Source of the DNA: Whitmania pigra
Taxonomy: Eukaryota; Annelida; Clitellata; Hirudinida; Haemopidae
DNA length: 64,000 bases
NCBI GenBank assembly: GCA_021613335.1
Contig: JAJTWR010000365.1
Span: forward strand, 578,501-642,500
Direction of reading: 5' to 3'
Part shown: positions 42,511 through 54,471 of the stretch, in pieces
Layout of the letters: each line of letters begins with the position of its first letter
Numbering within the stretch: position 1 is the stretch's first letter
Made by a program: the position numbers and the translations under genes
Notes under the pieces: model-generated
The model's database searches: none
The model's input: the letters and a program-made list of their open reading frames with translations, nothing else
Told to the model about the DNA's origin: nothing

Positions 42511-43901
42511 TAGAAATATTGTTACGACAGGTTACAAAAAAACTCATGAATTTCAGTATTTTGGCAAATATTTTTATTTAAAACTAAATGAAATAATGTC
42601 TCAATAGGATGCCATTCCTTCTTTCTTAGAAATAACATCTATGCACCTATTCTTCATGGAGAAAATCAGTGTTTTGATGTTTTCATCCAAATTTCTCCAG
42701 GCGCTCCAAATCGCTTCTTTCAATTCATTTTCTGTGTTATATTGCTGTTCATTGCCATAAACGGATCTTGAAAGAAGGCCCCAGACATTTTCAATCGGAT
42801 TCAAGTCGGGAGAACACGCGGGCCAGTCCATCACTTGCATGTTGGACTCCTGGAAAAATGCTCTGGTTGCTTTGGAAACATGAATAGGAGCATTATCTTG
42901 TTGAAATTTATGTTGTTTTGCTTCAGCAAAAGGAAGGAGATGATCCTTGAACATTTTGATGTACTTCTGAGAGTCCTGCCTCTCTTTCAAAAGCACCAGT
43001 TCCGTCCTCCCAAATGCTGAAATTCCTCCCCAGACCATCACAGAGCCTCCTCCGTGTTTTCTGCTAAAAAAACATCTCTTTCTTTTCTAAGATCATGCCA
43101 GTAGTATTTATAGCCATCTGAACCATCAAGGTTGAATTTTTTTTCATCTGTGAAAACTACGCGTTCCCATCTTTCGTTGTAGCTGACCATCTCTTTTGCC
43201 CAGAGGAGGCGTTTTTTCTTGTGATGGACTTTCAACGCTGGAGCTCGCTTTCGCATTTCGTATTTCAACTGTCCACTTGAATTAAGATAATTGCAGACTG
43301 TCCTAACATGGACATCCAAGTCCAGCTTATCTTTTAGCTGTTTACACGAATATTCTCTTTGTGAAGCCTCCCTGATGAGACGTCTCTGAATCTGATTCGA
43401 GAGTTTTTTCGGTCTTCTGCCCTTGTACTTCTTACCATATGAGTCTGGATTATCCAAAAAACATTTGATGACAGCTCTTGACCTATTCAACTCATTTGCA
43501 ATTTTTATTATTGAATAGTTTGCTTTCCTAAGGGCCTTAACTTGTCCTCTTTCTCTTTCTGTCAAACCTGCTTTCTTCCCCATGATGAAATGAATGTAAA
43601 AGGAAGTTTTGAATTTCATACTCCTTTATATAGCCTTCTTAATGACAATTTAATGTTTGATCTGTCCAATAAGCCCTTGAAATTGATGAAACGAGCCCAA
43701 AACGGAAACTGTCGTAATAATATTTCCAGGCCAAAAATGGTTCATTTGCATAATTTACAGGAACCATTAACCCACATGAAAGGAAATTTTGCACGATGTT
43801 TACAAATGGTGTTTTATATAATTGCTGAAAATTTCAGCAAGATATGTTAATTTGTAAGGAAATTATCCATAAAAAGTGGGTATGTCGTAACAATATTTCT
43901 A
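42511..43901 (-). mobile_element. Tc1-type transposon
   Basis: Perfect 19-bp inverted sequences (TAGAAATATTGTTACGACA at 42511-42529 and its complement at 43883-43901) bound the element. The outermost few bases (TTGCA on the left, AGTGC on the right) are diverged, so the true ends lie about 8-12 bp further out at TA sites. A second, imperfect copy of the terminal motif (TGTCGTAATAATATTTCC) lies at 43708-43725, which recalls the IR/DR layout of Sleeping Beauty-like elements. The single transposase gene fills the interior. Confidence 0.88.
42601..43619 (-). pseudogene. Tc1 transposase with one frameshift
   Basis: The first frame, 43619-43038, has helix-turn-helix domains (LTERERGQVKALRKANYSI; GKKYKGRRPKKLSNQIQRRL with a GRPR-like AT-hook) and the first catalytic Asp in VVFTDEKKF. 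The second frame, about 43068-42601, begins GGGSVMVWGGISAFG and has the second Asp in QQDNAPIH and the Glu in SPDLNPIENVWG. Their spacing is 34 residues: a DD34E triad, the Tc1 hallmark. The only break is a one-base shift near a run of seven T (minus strand, about 43068-43074). Everything else is intact, so the copy is young. Confidence 0.92.
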
Positions 43902-43913
43902 GCACTGTATATT

Positions 43914-44264
43914 CATTTAATTCAATATATATTCATTTTTAAAGAATATTTACAAAACCCAAAAGATGGAAATTCGTTTTTTTTAACTGTAGTAATTATT
44001 AGAACATGATACATGTTACTTACATATTCGTGAAATACTTAAGCCCGTCCATAAATTCATTAAAGCAATCCCATTTATGTGATTAATAATAATAATGATG
44101 ATGATAATAATAATAATTATATTAAAATAATAATAATGATCATGATGATGATGACGATGATAAATTATAAGCCCAAATTTATGAATCAGGCTTTTAATTG
44201 CATCCATTGCAGAGGTTGTCCTCGTTGAACTTACTAACTTTATTGCAGGTCTGATTAAAACAAA
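43914..44264. other. 5' flank of the EF-hand gene
   Basis: Short AAT/GAT tracts at 44085-44160. TTATTGCAG ends at 44248, 16 bp before the ATG, so an untranslated first exon lies upstream, or the site receives a spliced leader. Confidence 0.4.
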
Positions 44265-46374
44265 ATGTCTGCTGTTGGCAAGAAACTCTTCGACACTTTT
44301 GACGTGAACAACGATGGATCAGTCTCCGTGGACGAACTTATCGAAGGATTCAAGCTCTTCGACAAAAACGGTGGTTGATTTTTCCTCCGATGGCCTTATT
44401 TATTTATTTATTTATGGGTGCAGGCGCCAAAAAAATTATTAAAGTATATCAATGATAATTTCGGCATCGTTTTAAAATTATTGCTAAAATCAAGATTTTA
44501 TATGGCTGTTAACAAGTAAAAAATTCTTTTTCGAGAGTACCAAAGCTTGCTAAAAAAAAAGGAGTTTTGATAAAGAAGTGCTAGTATAGCCACTGAGAAT
44601 ATCGCATCTCTTTGTGGCCATAAAACTTCAAAACTAAATTTATCTCACAATTAATAAGCTAATATTTTGTAGCTGTTCAAAGTGGATGTTGACATGTGCA
44701 ATGCTTAGCATGATTAGTTTATTTGCTTTATTTTATTAATTTCATTACATATCATACGTTCTTACTGAGAAATGACCTTTTGTCTCGATAGATTATTTAT
44801 TTCGGTGCATTCTCATGATCGATGTTTTCGCCATGTCGTCGTGTCGGGGAAGCGTGCTCGCTAACGGACGACTCATTACCTTCTAACCAAATCGTAGCAT
44901 TAATAATTTATTAATAATTTACTAAGAAAAGAGTCATATTTAGAAAAATTCAAGGTTCCTCTGTTAGAAAAAACAAATTCGAGACACCTAAAAACAGTGA
45001 TCGATAAGTCAATCAAGACAGCCTTCAGATTAAGTGTTAATGAAATACACTTTTATTATAAGAAAATGTATTTTTCTTTAAGGGTGACAACTTAAAAATA
45101 TGCCCTTTGTGAGTGGGTTGTTAGAGTTCGAGACGGGGGTTTTAGTGCTCAAACTTTCGCATTTGCATCGGATAATAATAGTATTAATAGTAATAATGAT
45201 AAGCGTGATAAAGCGGCTAATATTATTCGGTGCAAATTAATGGTATTGTCCCAGCCGTCGAGCTACTTATCGTCTTCAGCTATTTGGTTTCTGTCAGTTT
45301 AAACTACCATTCTATAAACTAGAAAATAAAAAATGATAATCATGCGAACATTCATTTGCAATTCAAATTCTCTGACGCAGACGACGGCAACATTTCCGAG
45401 GAGGAATGGACCGGTGCTTACGTTGAGAAACTTGGAGGTTCAAAAGAGGAAGCGTCAGCTCTGTTCGTAAAGTTCACCAAGAACGAGAATGGCAACATTT
45501 CCTCCGATTCCTTCAGGAAGATCTTCAATGACATGGATGACAACGGTGAGTTTCATGCCAGAGATTAAACCAGTCCATTTCAAAGGCGAATCAGTTATTG
45601 CTGTTTGCATGACCTATTATGTTATTCCCGATTGAAAATTGTTAGTTACAATAAGGGCGAATCTAGAACACTTTAGCAAAGGGCCACACAATGGGCGGAT
45701 TTTGCACAGCTACTAAAATTTTCGTTTAAAGTGGTAAATTACTGAAATAATTTGTAAACATATTATACTAAACAAATTCATTTTTTAACTTTTAATTTAT
45801 TTTGTATTAATCTTTATTTTATAGTAGATTTACTATTTTTCTTATATTTTCCAAATTAAGGGGAATGCCATGGACCCCATAAGTCCGCCCATGGCTATAA
45901 TTATTTGTCATGAGATTGCATAATCAGCTTATTCAGTTGCTATCAATTCAGGGCTTATATTATGTGCACTTTGTAAATTCATGCTAGGACCCAGCAGTTG
46001 TAAGACATGAAGTCACTTAATACAAGCTTAACATAACTTGTTAAATCATGACCAATAAATTAATAATAGTTGCTCAAGCCTTCAGAAACCTTGTTTCCAT
46101 TATTAATAATAAAGCTGCCCACTCATTCTGTTCATTAATCTCACATTAAATCATTTAAGGGGACGGGGTTGTTTCAAGGGAAGAATTTGAAAGCTTTTGG
46201 AGCAAGGTGAGGCACCATGTTAAATCAAATTTTCTTGAAATTATTCTGTTTGCCATTAAATTGATCAATCAAATGGACTAGCTACAAGCCTGTCTGTATT
46301 TCTGTAAAGACTCTATTGCTAATTGTTAATTATTGAACTGTTTTAAATAACTTATCTTTCAGCTTTCCAAGTAA
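44265..46374 (+). CDS. Small EF-hand calcium-binding protein
   Basis: Four exons in phase: 44265-44370, 45381-45545, 46160-46206, 46363-46374, giving 109 residues. Loop 1 DVNNDGSVSVDE and loop 2 DKNDDGNISEEE are canonical. Loop 3 (TKNENGNISSDS) has lost the first Asp and the twelfth Glu and probably does not bind calcium. Loop 4 (DDNGDGVVSREE) is canonical. The four hands are packed into fewer residues than in calmodulin (149), with short linkers. It is likely a cytosolic calcium sensor or buffer; the subfamily is not recognised. Introns 1 and 2 cut inside the calcium loops. The first intron is about 1 kb. Confidence 0.88.
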
Positions 46375-46530
46375 ATATCTGACAGACAAGAAGATAGGAC
46401 ATCTGTTGTTCAACTAGAATACGGTTAACTATCACATCACGAACTTAACTAAATATTGAAGGAAATTAATAATACATGATCTCAAAATTGATGAATTTTT
46501 GGTTTAATCGAAGCATCTCAAGACCTTAAA

Positions 46531-47405
46531 TTAACTCAAATTAGAAGCTGCTTTCTCGATAAATTTGGCCAGAGTCACATCTCTTTTAGACAAGCCAGCC
46601 ACATCATGAGAACTGAGGGTAATCTGCAACTAATTATGAAAAACTTCCATAACTAATGAAATTATTCAAATTGGAAAGAGATGTTATGCTAACTGTCTCA
46701 TAAAAAATAAATATGCTGACTGTATATTTTATGTTTGTAAGATTTTAGTCTCTTTGGTCACAATTGCTGAGAACAAATATTGTCATTAACGTAAATACAA
46801 AACTTATGAAATAAATAACATTTGGAAATGTGAGTATAAGCTTAAGAGCAAAATATTATGTCGCAAGATATTTACATCTGCTTAGTTTTGCCACAAAATG
46901 CTCGGAATTAGAATTTAGGTGCCCTTGTAAGCATACCGCAACTACTGAAAAGGCTTACTTTGTTGTAAACATTGAACCATTCAGGATGATGATCCATCTT
47001 TTCAGCCTGCATTGCAACCCTTGACATCACTCCAAAAGCCTGCAAATCATTAATAAATTTCCTAAACCAGAGAATTTAGCAATGCAATAAGGTTTCTGAA
47101 AAATAAACCAGAAAACTTTAATGAATAAAGCAGTTAAAAACTTACTTGATTGAAGTTATTGAACACAAATTCCTTGTATATAGCGTCTCGACCCTCTACG
47201 AGCTTCCATCCAGCTTCTAGGAGTGGAGCTAAGACAGTCTTGCGCTCTTCATCACTTAGTTTCACGGCCTGAGATGTCTGCAAATGAAAGTTTATTGTAA
47301 TGCGTTGAAAAGCCGATTAAAATGAGATGCTACCATCTTAGCGAAGTGCCGATTTGGAAAAAACTTTGAAATAGCTCTGAACTTTGTACTAAACGCTAAA
47401 CTCAT
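46531..47405 (-). CDS. PCBD: Pterin-4a-carbinolamine dehydratase
   Basis: Four exons in phase: 47405-47334, 47277-47146, 47039-46959, 46629-46531, giving 127 residues. The catalytic histidines are visible in KMDHHPEW and SSHDVAGLS. Other family blocks are [19 protein letters not shown] and [14 protein letters not shown]. The enzyme dehydrates 4a-hydroxytetrahydrobiopterin so that tetrahydrobiopterin can be recycled after aromatic amino-acid hydroxylation; vertebrate forms also act as HNF1 dimerisation cofactors. The first exon adds a basic, Ser/Phe-rich leader ([20 protein letters not shown]) that looks like a mitochondrial presequence. Met24 at the exon end (AAGATG|GTAGCA) gives the usual cytosolic length, so two starts are plausible. 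I chose the acceptor AATTAG|TTGCAG for exon 4 because it restores the family length. Confidence 0.93.
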
Positions 47406-48799
47406 GAGTATCCAAAGGTCAAAGTGCCTCGCCGAAAAATGCAAACATTAATAGCCAGGTCGATGTTGTAAAGTTCACTTTTATACAAACACTTGCCAAT
47501 GGAGATGATGCTGCATGAAGGTACTTTTCGATCAGGTATATTTAAGTGTCACAATTACATTTATAAGTCGAAGTCAATAATTAAACTTTTTTTATTAAAG
47601 AAAAAAATGCGAATCTATAGCAAATTTCTTCTAAGTGAATGATGGCTCACGGACCGCCGCCGATAAACATGGCTATTTACTTACGCGTCACCCATAAAAT
47701 TCTGCAATTGCAATTCCCATTTATGTACGAATTGATGTATAAATTTTGTTAAAAGCAGGACAAACCTGTTGTGACTCTGTATTCATTTAAGAATTGTGGT
47801 CACTGTTACCATAAATCATCATTATAATCATGAATTAATGTTGTTAATTACACATAGCCGTAGCCAGAAAATGATTTCAGGGGGAGAGAATCAATTTTTT
47901 GACAGTTTATGAGCTGGGGAGGAGGGTAAGCCTATGTGTGACATCACACAAATTAAAAATTAAGGTTCTTTTTTGGTATCGTATAATTTGTTATTGATAA
48001 TATGATAAATATTTAGCGCTATACGAATTGAAATGAAGCTGAACCCTAATAGTAGCATCATATACGACTTCAATTCTTATTTTTAAATAAGATAAATTCG
48101 GATATTAGTACAAACATTCTCTCATTGGAGAATAGTAGTTGCATCCTGAAAATGATGATTGGATTCAGGATAAGCGTACAACTTGATATCGTCGATAAAT
48201 AATTTTGTGGAGACACTGGCAGAAGTGATATTGTCGACTGTCATTTATGAAGACAAAAGACTATAATCAAATAAACAAACAAACATTAACAAAATAAATA
48301 AAATAATAATAATATAATCAAATAAACAATAAACAAACATAATCAAATAAATAAATTAAAATAAGCGGGAGGGGGTTAGTAGTTTTAGCGTGAGGATTTG
48401 TTTGGTGGTTTTGGTCGTTGGTTTCTGGAGGTTTTCTGCGGTTTTTGGTATTCGATATTAGCTTGTAAATAAAGCTTTAGTTCCAATTCCTTGTTTCGGT
48501 GAAGAACTTGAGGTTGGTGGTGGCAGTGGTACTACCTGTTACGAGGCTTCGAGCGAAGAACCTGACACACTGGCAGAAGTGATATTGTTGACTATGTCAT
48601 TTATGAAGATGAGGAAGAGCGTCGGTCCAAGAAGGTTTCTCCGTCTTCCATCTTCCATTTTTTGTGAGGAGTATTGTGAATTATTATGAATTATTAATAC
48701 GAGCTATACGAGTGGTTAAGACTTTCGGCTAAAATTTGCCGGAAAATTACTAGTGATGCCGTTCGATTGGATAATTTGCAACAGCTTGAGATGGAATAC
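47406..48799. other. Spacer, no gene seen; short direct repeats
   Basis: No supported exon. ACTGGCAGAAGTGATATTGT with following bases occurs at 48214-48256 and again, slightly changed, at 48570-48611, in the same orientation. AAACAAACAA/AATAATCAAATAAACA-type simple sequence lies between. The right part may be decayed 5' LINE sequence. Confidence 0.4.
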
Positions 48800-51252
48800 G
48801 GAGTCACAGTAAATAAAGCCAATGAATGCATTCCAACAAATTTGTGCACGTCCATTATGATTCAAAAAAACCTTGTTTTTTTTTTAATGAGACCATTGTT
48901 TGGGCCTTATGGATCGGAGTTATGAGTCTTCCACAATTTTATAATAACATTGCTTCTTGCTCTTTAATTCCAGTATTTACAAAACCCACAAGAATTACTC
49001 CTCACTCTCAAACTGTAATTGACAATATTTTCACAAATTTTCCTCTCTATAACTGTACATCTAAAATCCTTGTGGATGACATCTCTGATCATTTCCCAAT
49101 ATTTCTTCAAGTTCCCCTCAAATTTTATCCTAACAGTCCTAAACCTAAACAATTTAGGCTTAATAACCAAAAATGCAAAAATAAATTTATTAGTTTACTA
49201 TTAAATCCTTGTTTAGTTTACACCAATTTCTTGTCCTTATTTTCTGATCTATATAATAAGTCATTTCCTTTAGTGTCTCAATTTGGAACCACAAAAAATT
49301 GTAAGCATTGTCATATAAATCGAATATGCACAAAACCTGGAGTCTAATAAAATCTTTAATTGGATACCAAAATCCGTCAACGGATATTTCTTTGCTTTTT
49401 GATGATAATGGTAAACTACTTACATCTCAGGATGTTGCAAACAAATTTAACCAATACTTTTCAAGTAGTCGATTGCAAGCAACATTCCTACTTACTCAAA
49501 TAATAGCTTCGAAACATACCTTACTCAACCAAGTGTGCAATCTATGCGCTTCCTTCCAACAAATCCTTTGGAGATAATAAAACTTTGTCGTACACTCAAA
49601 ATATCACATAGCTGTGGTATTGATGATATTGATCCACATATTGTACATGAATTCATACCTTTAATTGCAGACCCTTTATCGTCAATATTTAATTGTTCCT
49701 TTTGCACTGGTCTTGTCCCTCTAGAATTAAAATTTGCTCAAGTCATTCCGATACATAACTCTGGAGATTATAGTCAATTCAATAATTATAGACCAATTTC
49801 CATCTCACCATATTTTATCAAACTCGTTGAAAAAAATTGTACATAATAGGTTATATGAATATTTTGACAAATTTAATCTTTTTAACACTTCACAACTTGG
49901 CTTTAGGAAGAATCATTCTACCTATATGCCTATTTTATTACTTCAATCTGATATTTCTAATGCTGTAGATTCTACTGGAGATGTTCTCATTGCCTGTTTT
50001 CTTGATCTAAAAAAGGCTTTTGATTATGTGAATCACTAAATTCTATTTTTTAAACTTGAATATTATGGTGTTAGAGGCATAGTTTTAAACTGGTTCATTT
50101 ATTATTTAGCTAGTAGAAAACAAAGGGTTGTTTGTAATAACACAGACTCTGAAGATCTCATTGTAAATTATGGTGTACCTCAAGGATCTATTTTAGGTCC
50201 ACTTCTTTTTCTTGTGTATATGAATGATTTCAATTGTACATCTAATTTGTTTAAGGCATTATTGTATGCTGATGACGTCGCTGTTTATACTTCCGGTGAC
50301 AACATCAATAATCTTATTCAATTTGGATAATCTTAATCAATTCAATAATCTTATTTAAATAAGGAACTTCATAACATCAATAACTGGATTATTGCTAATC
50401 GACTTACACTTAACATAGCCAAATCAAATTTCATTATTTTTCATTCTCTAAAAAAGGCCATACTTTGTGACTTTCCTCCTTCCATAAATAATATTGATCT
50501 TAAAAGAGTCACTAGCTTTCGTTATCTTGGTGTTATACTTGACGAACATCTATCCTGGCATGCACACATAAAATATATACAGGGCCGAATAGCTAGGAAT
50601 ATTGGTATCATTGCCAGAATCCGTCCTTTTGTAAATACCAAGACAGCATTACTATTATATTTTTCCCTTATTTATCCATATCTCACTGTAATATTGTATG
50701 GGCATCTACTTATCACACTCGTTTAAACCAACTATATATTTTACAAAAGCGTATCATCCATATAATATTCTCACTGCCAATTTCATCTCATACAGATTTG
50801 ACTTTTATGAATAACAATTTATTAACTCTTCAACAAATACATAGTCTTCAAACTGCCCTAGTTATGTTCTCTTATAATAAGAATGCCCTTCCAGATAAAT
50901 TTGTAGGTCTTATGTCTGAAAGTGTCAACTACAGCAAACCTTCATACTCCCTCCGTCATACCCATGAATATAGTCCATCTTTTGCCAAAACCACCCTCAA
51001 GCTCTTTTCAATAACATGTTACAGACATAGACTTTACAACACCATTCCTTCATCTATCAAAAATCATACACAGACTGGACCATTCATGCTATTATATTTA
51101 TTATTTAAATTGTCCTACAAATTGTACTTAGTTCCTTGTGCTTCCTTAAAGCTGATCCATGAGTTCTTTATTAATCCGTATATTGGTGTCTCTTTTGTTT
51201 GATTAGTTTTGTTCATTTGGATGATTAATAAAATTGCTCAAAAAAAAAAAAG
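48800..51252 (+). mobile_element. Non-LTR retrotransposon (LINE), 5'-truncated and broken
   Basis: The left part encodes the end of an AP-type endonuclease (FTKPTRITPHSQTVIDNIFT; DDISDHFPIFLQ). It is followed by reverse transcriptase blocks (GIDDIDPHIVHEF; NNYRPISISPYFIKLVEK; LGFRKNHSTYM; ACFLDLKKAFDYVNH; YGVPQGSILGPLLFLVYMND; LLYADDVAVY, with the YADD active site). A C-terminal basic region follows to a stop at 51199-51201. The frame is broken at several points, including a TAA right after the VNH block (50038-50040). It ends in an A12 tail at 51240-51251, which is typical of LINE 3' ends. It looks like a CR1/Jockey-superfamily element; the clade cannot be fixed by eye. Confidence 0.88.
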
Positions 51253-51852
51253 AATCTCAGCAGGAGGTTGAAGCTTCTTAATAACTGAAGTGATGCTGGG
51301 TTTTACCTTCAGAATGTGCCTTAAGTCATTCTCCATGATTTCATTAATCTTAACATAAGCAATACAGTATATCTTCCCAAACATCTGGGGAGCAAACTCA
51401 GTATCTTTAGTCGCGATCTGAACAAAGTACGTCGTATTTAACTTCTTCCTTGAACTCAAGTATGACTCCAAGTTCTTTTTGATTTTCCCTTTGCACACAT
51501 TTGTGGTATGTCCCATCATCATCTTCGTATTTCCCACCAGGAAAACTGACGATTCAAATCCTTTCATGATAAGAATGTGCTGCAACGGCTCATCCAATAT
51601 GATCCCACAGCATCTTCTCACAAATTCCATCTCTTTCTTATCTTTGTCCATCATTTTTGGAAAATTCTTTAAAATTACCTTTAAGCTTTCAAACTCAGAT
51701 AATATGGAGCCAAATTTTAGCAACGGAAATTCAAAAGGTTGTTTTCGAATTAATTCGTCGAGGAACAGATAATAGGCATCTTTTATGATTTTCATATTTT
51801 TTCTTCTGTTCTGAGCTACATCCAGCTTATGAAGATGTTTTCTGCAAATCAA
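51253..51852 (-). CDS. Unrecognised exon or ORF abutting the LINE 3' end
   Basis: An open minus-strand frame of about 200 codons starts after a good acceptor (TTTGCAG|AAAACATC at 51841) or at the Met at 51852. It runs as KHLHKLDVAQNRRKNMKIIK ... FPKMMDKDKKEMEFVRRCCG ... KLNTTYFVQIATKDTEFAPQ ... VKPSITSVIKKLQPPAEIL. It then enters the LINE poly(A) tract, where it gains four Phe and a stop. The composition looks like real coding sequence and is free of stops. I do not recognise the family. A donor-like ATGGAG|GTAATG lies upstream near 51945-51950, next to the hAT end. It may be an exon of a host gene cut by the LINE, or part of another mobile element. Confidence 0.5.
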
Positions 51853-51939
51853 AAAAGGAAATCTTTCATGACATGCCTTACTGTTATGGGTACAAAAAAT
51901 TTCAGATTCTAAGTAAAAACTAAAAAAGCTAAAGCATTA

Positions 51940-54085
51940 CCTCCATGCTTGGACTGGCAACTGCCAAAAGAAAGTTATCATATTTTTAGTTTTAACTGGA
52001 ATTACCGTTGATTATATGATTGCTTCAAATAATAGTTTATATTAAAAATAACCAAAGTGAAACAGCAAAATCATTACATAAGGAGTCTAAATATATTTAT
52101 ATAATAAGATTCCGACGTCAATGGTTATAACGTAATTGTAATAATTTATAACGTAAATTTTAACACAGAATTATATTATTTTTTAATAAAATATTTTTTA
52201 TGTGGTAGGTACCGTCAATTCCATCAACGACTGGAAAAGGAATGTATGATTTGGTTTGTCTTCGAAAAGTTGAGCATTGATGTAAGTAAATGTATTGGCA
52301 ATTCCACCGATGGTGCATCTAATATGCGAGGTCAATACAATGGATTCAATGCCTGTTTAAATACAGCTTCTCTGGTTCAGATTCATGTATGGTGGTGTGC
52401 CCATGTCTTAAATTTGGTAATGGGTAATGTCACTAAAAAAGCAGTTAAGGTTGTTACTTTATTTGGGGTTTTAAACACACGGGCAGTCTTTCTACGGGAA
52501 TCATATTTACGATTCAATGTTTGGCGTGAATTTAGCAAATTGAAATACATATCTGTAATCGTTGAAACCTGTTGGTGGGCAAAAGACAGCTCTACTAAAT
52601 TATTTGGAAATTTCTTCATCAAACCTTCCAATCAAGAAACACAAGTTATTGATCTTTTGTACATTGACATGCTACAAAAATTTCATGTATTTCTACATCA
52701 AACGAATTCATTAATGATGTCCGATACAGAGCAAAAGCTCTGTTAGATTCATTGACAAGTTTTGAATTTATTCTAACGGCACAATTATTTTTGAAAATAT
52801 TTGAACACACATGCCATTATCGGAATATTTGCAAACAACTGGAATGGACATACTGCGAGTCTATAAGATGGTTCAAGACTGAATTAGGCAAAGTAGATAG
52901 AAATTTTGATTCCATTTTTCAAGCAGCTACAAATTTTAAAAAATTTGCAAACTGTGAACTAGAAAAAAAGAAATTTTGACATCGAAGTGCAGGCGGGTCT
53001 TAAAGAAAAAAGAATTATAGCCAACCAACCACGTGGAAGTGCGAAAGATAAATTTCGTGTCAATGTTCACAACGTGGTTATGGATCAAGTAATTAATAGT
53101 TTAAAACAGAGATTCTCTGAGCATGGTAGTCTACGCAGATTTATCTTGTTTAGATCCAAGAAGTTGCAGAAATTTTGAAAAGAATGCCTAGTGATGCACT
53201 GCAGCACCTAGGCAAACCAGCTCAAAAACTTTGATGATACTGTGACAAAACATCAGCTTCAAAATGAATTAATGGATTTTGCAAGGAAATGGGAAAATTT
53301 TCAAACTCTTGAAGTTGAATATAATTTGATCTTTGAAATGGAAATATCGGACTCTGTCTCAGAAAACATTAAACAATCCAAATCAGTAGAATTACTTGAA
53401 AATATCTTTATCATCCCAACAGTTGAAAATAGCAACAACCACAGAAATAAATGCAAATCTTGCAAAAAATGTCTGCTTGTTGTTATTTTGTTCTCCAGAA
53501 GTTTGATTTGCATAGTCTTGCTTATACAGTATCTGGCTTACAAATTTGTGTTGGCATTATCCTCATCACATGTTGCTTGTGAGAGGTCGTTTTCAAAATT
53601 GAAATACATTTTGAACAAATTAAGAAATTTTCTGAGCCAGTCAACTTTACAATCATTCATGCTGATGTCTTGTGAGAAGGACTCTCTTCCAAGAATCAAT
53701 AACAATGAAATCATTGAGGTTTTAGCATCGACTAGTGAAACGATGGAAAAGCTAGTTAATAGTGAATAGAAATTTTAGACTCTAGTATTTCTTAAGTTTA
53801 AGTTGTTGAAACTAAGTTATTTAACTGTTTAAAGTTGTTTTGCATAATTGAGAATTTGAACATGTAATAAATAAAAAGATTCTTGCAACCTAAAGTAGTG
53901 TTTTTGAACTTTAAAATTTCATTATTATATATGAAGTAATTATAGAAACTAAAGAAAAATATATAAAAATTAAATTAAAAATAAAAAATTTGAAATTATT
54001 AAAAAAATTTATGTGAAACTAATGATGAAGTGGGCCGCCGCGACCAAATTTCTCGGGCCGGTTTTTTAAGCCAGTCCGACTCTAA
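51940..54085 (+). mobile_element. hAT-type element with ZMYM1-like transposase, decayed
   Basis: Coding fragments on the plus strand show hAT transposase blocks: CIGNSTDGASNMRGQYNGFN, WWCAHVLNLVMG and GVLNTRAVFLRESYLRFNVW at 52246-52746, then broken middle parts (52752-53220). The C-terminal dimerisation block SSHVACERSFSKLKYILNKLRN follows near 53566-53630. This belongs to the hAT group often annotated as zinc-finger MYM-type protein 1-like. Possible ends are GGACTGGCAACTGCC near 51949 and the complement of AGCCAGTCCGAC near 54081, which share GGACTGGC. Frameshifts and stops make it inactive. Confidence 0.8.
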
Positions 54086-54471
54086 TTACCTCTGTAGCTC
54101 ATCAAAACACTTCGTTACTAATTCTTTCTTTCTGAAATTAATTTTAGAGATCATTGAAATAACGAATGTGGGGCAGAAATGTGGATCAATTTATTGCAAT
54201 GTCACTAATAAAAAGTAAAAAGTACCAACTCAATTTTATTTCCTGGCAACATACTTATAATTTTTTTAAACAAGAAGCTTGGTTAGCTTTTAAATTTAGA
54301 AGTGCTGTCAAACCCGCTTAAGTTTAGATAATCGATGATCAAGATAACCGAAAATCAAGATGGGGGCTGTATATTATCATGTGCTTGAAATTTATTTATG
54401 CACATAACGGGCAGTCTGACACATCCCTCCATTTCCATCCTTGCAAGCAGTCTACTTATCAAATACTTGAA

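Noticed and set aside
52246..53769. A domesticated host gene derived from a hAT transposase
   Set aside because: Several frameshifts and stops break the coding sequence, so a decayed transposon is the simpler reading.
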